Source of the DNA: Flavobacterium psychroterrae | GTDB taxonomy: Bacteria > Bacteroidota > Bacteroidia > Flavobacteriales > Flavobacteriaceae | NCBI RefSeq assembly: GCF_018380615.1 | Contig: NZ_JAGYVZ010000004.1 | Span: 186,001-250,000, forward strand | Length of the DNA stretch: 64,000 bases | Direction of reading: 5' to 3' | Part shown: positions 7,767 through 16,295 of the stretch, one piece after another | How the letters are laid out: each line of letters opens with the position of its first letter | Position numbering within the stretch: position 1 is the first letter of the stretch | The notes under the pieces: model-generated | The model's input: only the letters and a program-made list of their open reading frames with translations | Database searches by the model: none | Told to the model about the DNA's origin: nothing | Made by a program: the position numbers and the translations under genes

Positions 7767-7839
7767 TCAGGCCAAGCGGAGTCGAGGTCCCGCAAAGTGA
7801 TTTGGCAAACAGGACTTCCACTCCGCTCATTCTGACATA
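7767..7839. repeat. Inverted-repeat element (agcggagtcga type)
   Basis: The arms gccaagcggagtcgaggtcc and ggacttccactccgctca flank a short core with cgcaaagtgatttggcaaac. The arms pair with few mismatches. Only one copy is seen in the window. It lies between convergent genes. Confidence 0.55.
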
Positions 7840-7867
7840 TTTAAGTAAGTTAAAAATCTATTTAATT

Positions 7868-7961
7868 AACCCGTGGAGTGTAATTATTTTTAACACATAT
7901 TCCCGATATTTATCGGGAATATGTGTTAAATTGAACTTTTATTAGTTACACCCAACGGGTT
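7868..7961. repeat. Nested palindrome between convergent genes
   Basis: The outer arms aacccgtggagtgtaa and ttacacccaacgggtt enclose an inner, nearly perfect hairpin at 7890-7929 (ttaacacatattcccgata against tatcgggaatatgtgttaa). It may end both the CBM9-like gene (plus) and hisIE (minus). The inner arms resemble the ttaacacata and tatgtgttaa sequences at 8645-8795 and the end of the element at 30555-30592. Confidence 0.7.
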
Positions 7962-7967
7962 ATTTAA

Positions 7968-8567
7968 TTACTTCTGACGCTTTTTCAAAACATCGACAAC
8001 ATCATTCAATTGAAAACCTTTTGCCTGTAATAAAATCAAATAGTGAAATAATAAATCGGCACTTTCGCTCAGGAATAAATCATCGTTATCATCTTTTGCT
8101 TCGATAACTACTTCTACAGCTTCTTCCCCAACTTTTTGAGCAATTTTATTGATCCCTTTTTCGAATAACGAAGCCACATAACTTTTCTCTGAATCGGCAT
8201 TTTCTCTACGAACTTTGATTGTATTTTCAAGATTTGAAAGAAAACCATAATTCTCTTTGTTTTCCTCTTGCCAGCAAGTATCTGCCCCAGTATGACAAGT
8301 TGGTCCAATAGGTTTTGCCTGAATTAAAAGTGTATCACCATCGCAGTCATTTTTAATATCAACAAGATTCAAAAAGTTTCCGCTCTCCTCGCCTTTTGTC
8401 CAAAGCCTTTGTTTAGAACGGCTAAAGAAAGTGACTTTTTGAGTTTCGATAGTTTTTTGAAGCGATTCTTCGTTCATATATCCCAGCATCAGAACATTTT
8501 TTGTTTCTGAATCCTGAATAATTGCCGGAATCAATCCGTCTGTATTTTTTGTGAAATCTACGTTCAT
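7968..8567 (-). CDS. hisI: Phosphoribosyl-AMP cyclohydrolase / phosphoribosyl-ATP pyrophosphatase
   Basis: Bifunctional HisIE catalysing steps 2 and 3 of histidine synthesis. The N-terminal cyclohydrolase domain (1-105) has LMLGYMNEESL, FFSRSKQRLWTKGE and the metal-binding NDCDGDTLL plus CHTGADTC, with C75, C91 and C98. The C-terminal HisE domain (113-199) has VGEEAVEVVIEAKDD and ESADLLFHYLILL. The length of 199 residues is normal for the fusion. It is the last gene of the his operon and is separated from hisF by 348 bases of repeats. Confidence 0.95.
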   Translation of the reverse strand: MNVDFTKNTDGLIPAIIQDSETKNVLMLGYMNEESLQKTIETQKVTFFSRSKQRLWTKGEESGNFLNLVDIKNDCDGDTLLIQAKPIGPTCHTGADTCWQEENKENYGFLSNLENTIKVRRENADSEKSYVASLFEKGINKIAQKVGEEAVEVVIEAKDDNDDLFLSESADLLFHYLILLQAKGFQLNDVVDVLKKRQK

Positions 8568-8915
8568 TTTTTTATTTTAGATTTTAGAGGTTAGATTTTA
8601 AATTGCTGCACTCTATGATTATTTATTATTTGAGATTTTAGAATTATTTTTAACACATAGATACATAGCATTATTGAACTTAAAAAAAGCATTTCACTTG
8701 CATTAACAAAGATAGCTATGTGTGAGAAACGAGTTTCTTTTGATGTACTTTTTTTTAAAATCATAAAATCTATGTTTCTATGTGTTTAATTGAATTTTTA
8801 TCCATTATCCCCCATAGATTCTATATTATTTTCATTTTAGATCCTAAATTGATTTTTGATATTGATTTTTGATACTGCAATTGGAATTTGGAATTTAAAA
8901 ATTAGATTTTAACTT
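8568..8915. repeat. Gene-free 348-bp gap filled by repeats (hisF-hisIE)
   Basis: Three kinds of low-complexity sequence lie in tandem. The side next to hisIE holds tttagattttagaggttaga. The middle, 8645-8795, is a long imperfect inverted repeat with ends ttaacacatagatacatag and ctatgtttctatgtgttta. The side next to hisF holds ttgatttttgatattgat and caattggaatttggaattt, which recur at 10983-11087. No reading frame or promoter was identified. Confidence 0.6.
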
Positions 8916-9671
8916 TTACAACCTTACTTCAATCCCATTATTTCTCAATTCTTCTTTTAAATCCTTAATCTCAATTTCCTTAAAGTGAAAAACACTCGCA
9001 GCCAAAGCAGCGTCAGCTTTTCCCACTTTAAACGAATCTACAAAATGCTGAATATTTCCTGCACCACCAGAAGCAATTATTGGAATATTAATTAAAGTTG
9101 ATAATTTAGCCAAAGCTTCGTTTGCAAAACCATTTTTAGTTCCGTCATTGTCCATTGAGGTAAATAGAATTTCTCCTGCACCACGTTCTGCCACTTCAAC
9201 TGCCCAATCAAATAAATTGAGTTCTGTTGGTACTTTCCCGCCTACTAAATGCACAATCCATTGTCCGTCAATTTGTTTCGCGTCAATCGCAACCACAACG
9301 CATTGGCTTCCGAATTTCTGAGCCAAGTCATTAATCAACTGCGGATTTTTTACTGCCGATGAATTAATCGAAACTTTATCAGCGCCATTATTCAGCAGAA
9401 TCTCCACATCTTCAACAGACGAAATTCCACCGCCAACCGTAAACGGAATGTTGATTTTCTCCGCAACACTTCGCACCATATTGACCAAGGTTTTTCTGCG
9501 TTCTTCCGTTGCCGAAATATCCAGAAAAACCAATTCATCAGCACCTTCTGCCGAATAAATTTCTGCCAGTTCAACAGGGTCTCCCGCATCGCGCAAGTCC
9601 ACGAAATTAACGCCTTTTACGGTTCTTCCGTTTTTTATATCCAAACAAGGAATAATTCTTTTTGCTAACAT
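8916..9671 (-). CDS. hisF: Imidazole glycerol phosphate synthase cyclase subunit
   Basis: The TIM-barrel subunit that with HisH converts PRFAR and ammonia to imidazole glycerol phosphate and AICAR. The start is placed at the ATG at 9671, giving the family-typical [18 protein letters not shown] and 251 residues; the frame reaches back to a GTG at 9698, but that extension is repeat DNA. Catalytic aspartates are D11 (IPCLDI) and D130 (VVAIDAK). Phosphate-binding loops VGGGISS and ASGGAGN are present. The upstream gap contains a repeat of the cacagagattcac type. Confidence 0.95.
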   Translation of the reverse strand: MLAKRIIPCLDIKNGRTVKGVNFVDLRDAGDPVELAEIYSAEGADELVFLDISATEERRKTLVNMVRSVAEKINIPFTVGGGISSVEDVEILLNNGADKVSINSSAVKNPQLINDLAQKFGSQCVVVAIDAKQIDGQWIVHLVGGKVPTELNLFDWAVEVAERGAGEILFTSMDNDGTKNGFANEALAKLSTLINIPIIASGGAGNIQHFVDSFKVGKADAALAASVFHFKEIEIKDLKEELRNNGIEVRL

Positions 9672-9675
9672 TTTT

Positions 9676-9770
9676 TTAGTTGTTTCACAGAGATTCACGA
9701 AGATTTCGCAGAGCTACGCAAAATTTTGTGAATGTTTGCGTTTACTTTGTGCGTCTTTGTGAAATTCTCT
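9676..9770. repeat. cacagagattc-type degenerate palindrome (NIPSNAP-hisF gap)
   Basis: tttcacagagattcacgaag at one end and actttgtgcgtctttgtgaa at the other form imperfect inverted arms. Similar sequences lie at 10112-10208 and 51125-51232. Confidence 0.55.
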
Positions 9771-9778
9771 AGTTTTTT

Positions 9779-10090
9779 TTATTCGAATACAGGACTTAAA
9801 AACGTTCTTTCGTAACTTATAATACACCTTGTGTCTTCTGCAAGTTTAAAAGCTTCTACACATTCCTGATCGTCTTTTGAAAACATTGCTTTTCTATAAT
9901 TCTCATAATCAGCAAAACTCGGAAAAGAGAACAATGCATAAGCAATATTATTCGCTCCTTCAGATGGCATAAAATAACCGTGATGCTTTCCTCCCAAACG
10001 ATTTACGATTTTAATCCATCTTTTACCGTAATCCTCAAAAACGGCTAATTAATAAGGATCTATAACGTATTTTAAGTGACAAGTTATCAT
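9779..10090 (-). pseudogene. NIPSNAP-family protein interrupted by an in-frame TAA
   Basis: The frame opens at ATG 10090 with MITCHLKYVIDPY, hits TAA at 10049-10051 (codon 14), and continues in the same frame as LAVFEDYGKRWIKIVNRLGG, then HHGYFMPSEGANNIAYALFS, to a stop at 9779. The rest of the frame is well conserved in type and matches small NIPSNAP-like proteins of about 103 residues, in which the stop position is usually a Lys codon (AAA to TAA would be one change). A shorter product could start inside the frame near 9997. It sits between hisA and hisF but has no known histidine role. A sequencing error, a recent null mutation or read-through cannot be told apart from one sequence. Confidence 0.75.
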
Positions 10091-10111
10091 AATTTTATTT
10101 TTTAAATGAGC

Positions 10112-10208
10112 TGTTTTCAGTTATTCCACAGAGATTCTCTAAGATTTCCACAGAGCTTAACAAAGATTTTAGTGAATCTCTGTGCTTTACTTTGTGCATC
10201 TTTGCGAA
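10112..10208. repeat. cacagagattc-type palindrome (hisA-NIPSNAP gap)
   Basis: ttccacagagattctctaag at one end and gaatctctgtgctttactt with tgtgcatctttgcgaaatt at the other form imperfect arms. It is related to 9676-9770 but not identical. Confidence 0.55.
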
Positions 10209-10213
10209 ATTAT

Positions 10214-10969
10214 CTATTTATTTAAAATATAATTTTCAAGTTGTTTCAAAGTAATTCTACCTTCATAAATCGCTTTTCCAATGATTGTTCCTTCACAGCC
10301 TAATTCGGCTAATTTTGGTAATTCTTCGAAAGTTGAAATTCCGCCGGAAGCAATTAATTTTACTTTTCTAGAAATTGTTTTATCGTCTGTAATTATATTT
10401 CCCTGATGTAATATTTTTTCATACAAATCAAAACTTGGCCCTTCCAACATTCCGTCTTTTGCTATATCAGTACAAATTACGTAATCAATTCCTTTTTTCA
10501 TGTATTCTTTAATAAACGGAATCAAATCTTCATTTGAATCTTCTAACCAGCCTGAAATCGCTACTTTTTCATCTTTGGCATCGGCACCCAGAATAATTTT
10601 TTCCGAACCATATTCTGAAATCCATTTTTCGAAAATAGCCCTATTTTTTACAGCAATACTTCCGCCCGTAATTTGGTTTGCTCCACTTTCAAAAGCAATT
10701 TTTAAATCTTCATCTGATTTTAAACCACCTCCAAAATCAATTTTCAAACCGGTTTGTGTTGCAATTTGTTCCAGAATTTTATAATTGACAATTTTGCTCG
10801 ATTTTGCACCGTCAAGATCTACTAAATGCAAATATTCGATTCCGTGTGCTTCGAAGGATTTCGCCACTTCAAGCGGATTTTCGTTGTAAATTATTTTAGT
10901 GTCATAATCCCCTTTGGATAAACGAACACATTTTCCGTCAATGATATCTATGGCTGGTATTATTCTCAT
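10214..10969 (-). CDS. hisA: ProFAR isomerase (phosphoribosylformimino-AICAR ribotide isomerase)
   Basis: Isomerises ProFAR to PRFAR, step 4 of histidine synthesis. A 251-residue TIM barrel starting [17 protein letters not shown], with catalytic D8 and D130 (LGADAKD), the half-barrel glycine loops DFGGGLKS and ASGGIST, and [14 protein letters not shown]. It is paralogous to HisF but clearly HisA by its N-terminus. It follows hisH after a 120-base repeat-rich gap. Confidence 0.95.
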   Translation of the reverse strand: MRIIPAIDIIDGKCVRLSKGDYDTKIIYNENPLEVAKSFEAHGIEYLHLVDLDGAKSSKIVNYKILEQIATQTGLKIDFGGGLKSDEDLKIAFESGANQITGGSIAVKNRAIFEKWISEYGSEKIILGADAKDEKVAISGWLEDSNEDLIPFIKEYMKKGIDYVICTDIAKDGMLEGPSFDLYEKILHQGNIITDDKTISRKVKLIASGGISTFEELPKLAELGCEGTIIGKAIYEGRITLKQLENYILNK

Positions 10970-10982
10970 GTTTTGTTATTTT

Positions 10983-11087
10983 AGATTTCTGATTTTAGAT
11001 TTTAGATTCTAAAAATTGAAATTGATTTTTGATATTGCAATTGCTATTGATTTTTGATATTGATTTTTTGCAATTGGAATTTGGAAT
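10983..11087. repeat. ttttgatattg/ggaatttggaattt low-complexity repeat (hisH-hisA gap)
   Basis: Multiple copies of gatttttgatattg and one caattggaatttggaattt. The same words occur at 8848-8893 upstream of hisIE. Nothing else is seen in this gap. Confidence 0.55.
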
Positions 11088-11089
11088 TT

Positions 11090-11683
11090 TTAAAAATTGG
11101 GATTTAATTTAAGAAAGTTCTCCAATATCTTCTCCCCAACTGCTCCGCTTTTCTCGGGATGAAACTGAGTTCCGTAAAAATTATCTTTTTGTAAAGCCGA
11201 TGCATATTCCAGTTCATAATTCGTCGTAGCAATAGCTTCATCGCAATTTGGAACGTAAAAACTATGTACCAAATACATGAATTCATTCTCTTTAATTCCT
11301 TTAAATAAATCCGATTTTAAATCATAAATCTGATTCCATCCCATTTGCGGTACTTTTACTTTCGATGTAAATTTAATGACATCAACATCAAAAATCCCTA
11401 ACCCTTTGGTATTTCCTTCTTCAGATGAATTACACATTAATTGCATTCCAAGGCAAATTCCCAAAACAGGTTGTTTCAAAGTCGGAATCAAACTGTCTAA
11501 ACCGCTTTCACGAAGTTTTGTCATTGCTGAACTCGCTTCTCCAACACCAGGAAAAATCACTTTATCAGCCGCCAGAATTTCTTCCGGATTATTACTCAAA
11601 ACAGCTTTAAAACCAAGCCTTTCAATAGCAAACATAATGCTCTGAATATTTCCTGCTCCGTAATTTATAATTACTATTTTCAT
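11090..11683 (-). CDS. hisH: Imidazole glycerol phosphate synthase glutamine amidotransferase subunit
   Basis: A class I glutamine amidotransferase that feeds ammonia to HisF. 197 residues, with the oxyanion region FPGVGEA, the nucleophile C77 in GICLGMQLM, and the catalytic pair H175 and E177 in QFHPEKSG. The N-terminus MKIVIINYGAGNIQS is typical. All triad residues are intact. It lies between hisB and hisA. Confidence 0.95.
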   Translation of the reverse strand: MKIVIINYGAGNIQSIMFAIERLGFKAVLSNNPEEILAADKVIFPGVGEASSAMTKLRESGLDSLIPTLKQPVLGICLGMQLMCNSSEEGNTKGLGIFDVDVIKFTSKVKVPQMGWNQIYDLKSDLFKGIKENEFMYLVHSFYVPNCDEAIATTNYELEYASALQKDNFYGTQFHPEKSGAVGEKILENFLKLNPNF

Positions 11684-11684
11684 T

Positions 11685-11785
11685 TATATTAGTCTTAAAG
11701 TTGTAAAGTCTAATGTCTTAAAGTCTCTGCTGAATATCCATAATTTATGAAATCTTTCAACTTTATGACTTTCAACTTTTGACTT
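11685..11785. repeat. ttaaagttgtaaagtc-type palindrome (hisB-hisH gap)
   Basis: cttaaagttgtaaagtct and cttaaagtct on one side, aactttatgactttcaactt on the other, make imperfect inverted arms. It is unrelated in sequence to the neighbouring gaps. Confidence 0.5.
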
Positions 11786-11786
11786 A

Positions 11787-12923
11787 TTAAAGCATTCCTT
11801 TTGTGCTTGGTAAAATCATCTTTTCCGTATCTCTTTTCACCGCTACTTTTATCGCTTTTGCAAAAGCTTTAAAAATCGCTTCAATTTTGTGGTGCTCGTT
11901 TGTTCCTTCGGCTTTGATGTTGATGTTGGCTTTTGCGCCGTCAGAAAATGATTTAAAGAAATGATAAAACATTTCTGTTGGCATTTTGCCCACCATTTCA
12001 CGTTTAAATTCCGTTTCCCAAACCAGCCAGTTTCTTCCGCCAAAATCAATTGCTACTTGCGCTAAACAATCGTCCATTGGCAAGCAGAAACCGTAACGTT
12101 CGATTCCTAATTTATTTCCTAATGCCTTTGCGAAAACTTCACCCAAAGCAATAGCAGTATCTTCAATCGTGTGGTGCTCATCGACTTCTAGATCGCCTTT
12201 TACCAGAATTTCCAAATCCATTTGACCGTGACGTGCAATTTGATCTAACATGTGATCAAAAAAAGCGATTCCGGTTTCGATTTTACTTTTTCCAGTTCCG
12301 TCAAGGTTTAGGTCTATAAAAATATCCGTTTCATTTGTTTTACGAGTAATCGAAGCCGAACGTGCTTCAAGTTTCAAAAACTCATAAATTGTTTTCCAAC
12401 TAGTTGTCTGTAAAACAATTGTATTATCTAATTCCTCACGTTTCGACGAAATCTCATTGCTTCCAGCTCCGTCCGTCATATTCATGAAAATGGCTTTTGC
12501 GCCCAGATTTTTAGCCAGTTCAACATCTGTCAAACGATCTCCCAAAACAAATGAATTTTCTAAATCATATTCCGGATTATTCAAATATTTTGTCAACATT
12601 CCCGTTCTTGGTTTGCGAGTTGGTGCATTATCGGCAGGAAAAGATCTGTCTACAAAAATATCATCAAACAAAACTCCTTCATTTTCAAAGGCTTTTAAGA
12701 TAAAATTCTGCGTTGGCCAAAACGTATCTTCCGGAAAACTATCCGTACCAAGTCCGTCCTGATTGGTTACCATTGCTAATTCGTAATCTAATTCACTGGC
12801 AATTTTAGCCAAATATTGAAACGCTTTTGGATAAAATTCTATTTTTTCCAAAGCATCTAATTGTAAATTTTCAGGTTCTAAAACAATCGTTCCGTCACGA
12901 TCGATAAAAAGTACTTTTTTCAT
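11787..12923 (-). CDS. hisB: Histidinol-phosphatase / imidazoleglycerol-phosphate dehydratase
   Basis: Bifunctional HisB. Residues 1-165 are a HAD phosphatase with the nucleophile motif FIDRDGT (D8, D10) and [17 protein letters not shown]. Residues from about 190 are the dehydratase domain with [30 protein letters not shown] and a C-terminal [19 protein letters not shown]; the two His-rich motifs bind manganese. The fusion resembles the enterobacterial arrangement. It lies downstream of the HEPN-like gene across a 283-base gap containing a structured repeat. Confidence 0.95.
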   Translation of the reverse strand: MKKVLFIDRDGTIVLEPENLQLDALEKIEFYPKAFQYLAKIASELDYELAMVTNQDGLGTDSFPEDTFWPTQNFILKAFENEGVLFDDIFVDRSFPADNAPTRKPRTGMLTKYLNNPEYDLENSFVLGDRLTDVELAKNLGAKAIFMNMTDGAGSNEISSKREELDNTIVLQTTSWKTIYEFLKLEARSASITRKTNETDIFIDLNLDGTGKSKIETGIAFFDHMLDQIARHGQMDLEILVKGDLEVDEHHTIEDTAIALGEVFAKALGNKLGIERYGFCLPMDDCLAQVAIDFGGRNWLVWETEFKREMVGKMPTEMFYHFFKSFSDGAKANINIKAEGTNEHHKIEAIFKAFAKAIKVAVKRDTEKMILPSTKGML

Positions 12924-12947
12924 ATTATATTTTTTTGTTTGCCACGA

Positions 12948-13030
12948 ATTTCACTAATTTAAAATCTATTAATCATTTTAATCTATGGCAAAAACTTGCG
13001 TTCTTAGTTTAAATCCTTGCGAACTTTGTG
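12948..13030. repeat. gccacgaatttcac-type degenerate palindrome
   Basis: gccacgaatttcactaattt and aatctatggc form weak inverted arms, followed by ttgcgttcttagtttaaatc and ttgcgaactttgtggtt. The related words cactaatttcactaattta occur at 26376-26403. Confidence 0.4.
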
Positions 13031-13041
13031 GTTAATATTTT

Positions 13042-13128
13042 GGGCGTGTCCCTCCGGGTCGGGCTTTCGGCTATATCTTTTGTTCCGTTTCTCTTCACAA
13101 AAGGATATCGCCTCAATCCCTCACGCAA
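13042..13128. repeat. Structured repeat element (gggcgtg...cacgc type), copy 1
   Basis: gggcgtgtccctccgggtcg, then ctttcggctatatcttttgt, then aaaaggatatcgcctcaatc, ending ccctcacgc. Its GC-rich ends stand out from the surroundings. The middle (gctatatctttt with aaaaggat and cgcttc or cgcctc) is shared with 29904-29980. It lies in the gap between the HEPN-like gene and hisB. An apparent plus-strand reading frame across it is not a gene. Confidence 0.6.
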
Positions 13129-13206
13129 CTGGTAACGAGATATTTTTTTCTACAAGTTTAAAAAACTATTACATCTGTTTTGACAAATATTACTTAATTT
13201 TAAAAA

Positions 13207-13794
13207 TTAGATATTATCCAATATTTGATCAGCCAATTCCCTTGCTTTAAGTCCAAATCCATTTACTTCTCCAGAACTTAAAAGTATTTTCTGCCCTACT
13301 GAATATTTTGGATTTAATCGATTATCCGCTAGACCATTGTTGTGCATCAAACAATTACGTACATCATTTACAAATTTTATTTCCGTTATAATTGATGCAG
13401 TTAAACCTTTCATATTTTTCTCAATAAATTTTATTTTTTCAGAAAAAGTTAATCTCTTGGCTTGTTCAACAGCAACTAATAAAATTAGATTATCACCTTG
13501 TTCTCTAATAGTTTTAAGAGATACTTTAATATCATTTTTATCAGGATTATTACTTAAATATTTTATAATGCATTTAGTTAAATAATCTTCAAAATGAGAA
13601 AAACCTAACAACAAAGCTGAAGTTGTTATATGATTTCTATAATTATCGAAATCATTTTCATATAACTGTTCAATAGTTAATCCAACATTAAAACGGTCAT
13701 GTTTTTTTATTTGGTTATAAACTTCTTCATCAGAAACATCTAAAAATCCAATTAATAAATTTAATTGCTTAATTAAATAATCTATATCACTCAC
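13207..13794 (-). CDS. HEPN-like protein embedded in the his operon
   Basis: A 195-residue, mostly helical soluble protein of unknown function. Residues 146-151 read RNCLMH within VRNCLMHNNG, the R-x4-H motif of HEPN domains, many of which are RNases in toxin and defence systems. The preceding helices (about 50-145) have the expected length. The start is a GTG at 13794, separated from the hisC stop by only 6 bases, so translation is probably coupled to hisC; no ATG lies near. Nothing suggests a role in histidine synthesis. There is no antitoxin-like partner gene beside it. It is probably a passenger gene inserted into the operon; the domain call is from motif only. Confidence 0.65.
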   Translation of the reverse strand: MSDIDYLIKQLNLLIGFLDVSDEEVYNQIKKHDRFNVGLTIEQLYENDFDNYRNHITTSALLLGFSHFEDYLTKCIIKYLSNNPDKNDIKVSLKTIREQGDNLILLVAVEQAKRLTFSEKIKFIEKNMKGLTASIITEIKFVNDVRNCLMHNNGLADNRLNPKYSVGQKILLSSGEVNGFGLKARELADQILDNI

Positions 13795-13800
13795 TTACTT

Positions 13801-14847
13801 TTAGTTTAATTGTTTCAATTCCTTTATCAAAACTGCATTTTCCTCTGGAATTCCAATCGTAAAGCGCAAACAATTTTCGCATAAAGGCTGAGTTGTTCTG
13901 TTACGAATTACGATTCCTTTTGCAATTAATTGATCGTATCTTTTATTTGCATCATCAACTTTTACTAACACAAAATTTGCTTCGGTTGGATAAACTTTTT
14001 CAACAAAACTTACATCAAGTAAAACTTTAAGTAACTCTTCTCTTTGCTCAATAATAGAAGCTATTTCCTGTTTTATTTTATCCAAATCATTCAAACGAAG
14101 AATTGCTCTTTGCTGCGTTAATTCGTTTACATTGTACGGAGGTTTTATTTTGTTTAAAACTGAAATTACAACTTCAGAACCATAACAAATTCCTAAACGA
14201 ATTCCGGCAAGACCATACGCTTTTGATAACGTTTGTGTAATAACTAAATTTGGATATGTATCGATTTCTGTCAACCAGCTTTCTTTACCTGAAAAGTCAA
14301 TATAAGCTTCATCAATTACAACTAAACCTTTAAAATTTTGAAGCAATTTTACGATACTTTCATCTAAAAAAGAATTTCCTGTTGGATTATTTGGCGAGCA
14401 TAAAAAGATGATTTTTGTATTGTCATCAATGGCGTCTAAAATCTTTTCTACTTGCGGCTGAAAATCGGTTGAAAGTAAAACTTCTCTGTTTTCGACCGCG
14501 TTAATATTAGCCAGAACGCTGTACATTCCGTATGTTGGCGGCAACGAAATAATATTGTCAATTTTTGGCTCACAGAAAGCTCTGAAAAGCAAATCCAAAA
14601 CTTCGTCGCTTCCGTTTCCTAATAAAATCTGACTTGATTTTACGTTATTATTCTTCGCTAAAATCGCTTTAACCGAACTCTGCTGCGGATCCGGATAACG
14701 ATTCACACCGTTCTGGAACGGATTTTCATTGGCATCCAAAAAAATCATTTTCGCAGTATCAAAATCCTCAAACTCATCACGCGCAGACGAATATGGTTTT
14801 AATGTTTTTACGTTTTCACGTGTTATTGTATTTATATCGAATTCCAT
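13801..14847 (-). CDS. hisC: Histidinol-phosphate aminotransferase
   Basis: PLP enzyme that transaminates imidazole-acetol phosphate. The start is set at ATG 14847 (MEFDINTITRENVKTLKPYS, 348 residues); the frame extends to a TTG at 14886 but the family begins here. Motifs are FLDANENPF, the glycine-rich LLGNGSDEVLDLL, SPNNPTGN, DEAYIDFSG, and the PLP lysine in TLSKAYGLAGIRLG (K209). The C-terminus carries RNRTTQPLCENCLRFTIG. The HEPN-like gene follows 6 bases after the stop. Confidence 0.94.
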   Translation of the reverse strand: MEFDINTITRENVKTLKPYSSARDEFEDFDTAKMIFLDANENPFQNGVNRYPDPQQSSVKAILAKNNNVKSSQILLGNGSDEVLDLLFRAFCEPKIDNIISLPPTYGMYSVLANINAVENREVLLSTDFQPQVEKILDAIDDNTKIIFLCSPNNPTGNSFLDESIVKLLQNFKGLVVIDEAYIDFSGKESWLTEIDTYPNLVITQTLSKAYGLAGIRLGICYGSEVVISVLNKIKPPYNVNELTQQRAILRLNDLDKIKQEIASIIEQREELLKVLLDVSFVEKVYPTEANFVLVKVDDANKRYDQLIAKGIVIRNRTTQPLCENCLRFTIGIPEENAVLIKELKQLN

Positions 14848-14916
14848 TTTTTTTATTTTTAAGGAGAGGAAAGAATCAAGAGACAAGAAAATAGACTTAC
14901 GTCAAATCCTATAAAT

Positions 14917-14990
14917 CTAGCTTCTCTATTCTTGCTTCTCTATTCTTGCTTCTCTATTCTTGCTTCTTGCATCTTTCTTCTATAATCTAT
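14917..14990. repeat. Tandem ttgcttctctattc repeat (hisD-hisC gap)
   Basis: About three to four direct copies of a 14-bp unit (ttgcttctctattc) with decaying edges. On the transcribed strand this gives a purine-rich mRNA tract. Related words occur at 22008-22106. Confidence 0.75.
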
Positions 14991-14995
14991 TCTCT

Positions 14996-16279
14996 TTATT
15001 CTAAACTCGCCAACCTCAATGTAACAGCATTTTTATGCGCTTGCAATCCTTCGGCTTCAGCCATAATTTCAATCGCTTTCCCGATGTTTTGAATTCCTTT
15101 TTCAGATATTTTCTGAAAGGTCATTGATTTCATAAAACTATCCAGATTTACTCCGCTGTAATTTTTGGCATATCCGTTAGTTGGAAGCGTATGATTTGTT
15201 CCTGACGCATAATCGCCAGCGCTTTCCGGCGTATAATTTCCAATAAAAACCGAACCTGCATTTACAATTCCGTTGCAATAAAAATCATCATATTCAGAAC
15301 AAATAATAAAGTGTTCCGGTCCGTATTCGTTGATTAAATCTAAAGCGATCTGATCATTTTCAACATAAATTAATTTTGAATTTTCAATTGCTTTTTTGGC
15401 AATTTCTTTTCGTGGAAGAACTTCAACCTGAATTTGAATTTGTTTTTCAACGGCATCAATCAGTTTTTTTGAAGTCGAAACTAAAATCACCTGACTATCA
15501 GTTCCATGTTCTGCTTGCGACAACAAATCTGAAGCGACAAAGGCAGGAATCGCCGTATCATCAGCTACGACTAATAATTCTGAAGGTCCTGCCGGCATAT
15601 CAATTGCAACGCCAAATTGTGTTGCCAATTGTTTTGCCACGGTTACAAACTGATTTCCGGGTCCGAAAATTTTATACACTTTAGGAATTGATTTTGTCCC
15701 GAATGTCATTCCGGCGATTGCCTGGATTCCGCCTACTTTTAAGATTTTAGTTACTCCGCATAAATTAGCAGCGTATAAAATCGCAGGATTTATTTTTCCG
15801 GTTTTATCTGGCGGCGAACACAAAACAATTTCTTTGCAGCCCGCAATTTCTGCCGGAACTGCTAACATTAAAACGGTTGAAAATAAAGGCGCGGTTCCAC
15901 CGGGAATGTATAAACCAATCTTCTGAATTGGTCTTTTTTCCTGCCAGCAATTAACCCCTTCGATAGTTTCAACTGAAATTTTATCTGTTTTTTGCGCAGT
16001 ATGAAATTTTAATATATTTCCTTTTGCTAACTGAATCGCTTCTTTTAATTCGGTTGAAATTGAATTTACGGCTTCCTGAATTTCTTTTGGTGAAACTTCG
16101 TAATTTTCTAAAGCGATTCCATCGAAGATTGAAGTATATTTTGCAACGGCTTCATCTCCTTTTTTCTGAACTTCTTTAAAAATTTCTTTTACCGTAACTT
16201 CGATATCATCGATCGTTTTGGTTGGTCTTTTTAATATTTCTGACCAGGTATCTGGTTTTGGATTGTCAATTTTATTCAT
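14996..16279 (-). CDS. hisD: Histidinol dehydrogenase
   Basis: Zinc enzyme that oxidises histidinol to histidine in two NAD-dependent steps. 427 residues. The family signatures are complete: IPGGTAPLFSTVLMLAVPA, the MPAGPSELLVVAD loop, the zinc ligands Gln and His in SQAEHGTDSQ, Asp in ESAGDYASGTNHTLPT, and the C-terminal His in LQAHKNAVTLRL. The N-terminus MNKIDNPKPDTWSEILKRPT is standard. It is the second gene of the operon. Confidence 0.96.
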   Translation of the reverse strand: MNKIDNPKPDTWSEILKRPTKTIDDIEVTVKEIFKEVQKKGDEAVAKYTSIFDGIALENYEVSPKEIQEAVNSISTELKEAIQLAKGNILKFHTAQKTDKISVETIEGVNCWQEKRPIQKIGLYIPGGTAPLFSTVLMLAVPAEIAGCKEIVLCSPPDKTGKINPAILYAANLCGVTKILKVGGIQAIAGMTFGTKSIPKVYKIFGPGNQFVTVAKQLATQFGVAIDMPAGPSELLVVADDTAIPAFVASDLLSQAEHGTDSQVILVSTSKKLIDAVEKQIQIQVEVLPRKEIAKKAIENSKLIYVENDQIALDLINEYGPEHFIICSEYDDFYCNGIVNAGSVFIGNYTPESAGDYASGTNHTLPTNGYAKNYSGVNLDSFMKSMTFQKISEKGIQNIGKAIEIMAEAEGLQAHKNAVTLRLASLE

Positions 16280-16295
16280 TTTTTTTTTTGCTTTA

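Noticed and set aside
9672..9698. Longer HisF starting at GTG 9698
   Set aside because: The extra nine residues come from the cacagagattcac repeat, and the family starts [12 protein letters not shown] at 9671.
13017..13250. 77-residue plus-strand reading frame in the HEPN-hisB gap
   Set aside because: It crosses the gggcgtg structured element and runs into the HEPN gene on the other strand; composition is not protein-like.
13207..13794. Toxin-antitoxin pair built on the HEPN-like gene
   Set aside because: No small partner gene (MNT or other) lies next to it; its neighbours are hisC and hisB.
14917..14990. CRISPR array
   Set aside because: The units are direct, contiguous and about 14 bp with no spacers; there are no cas genes.
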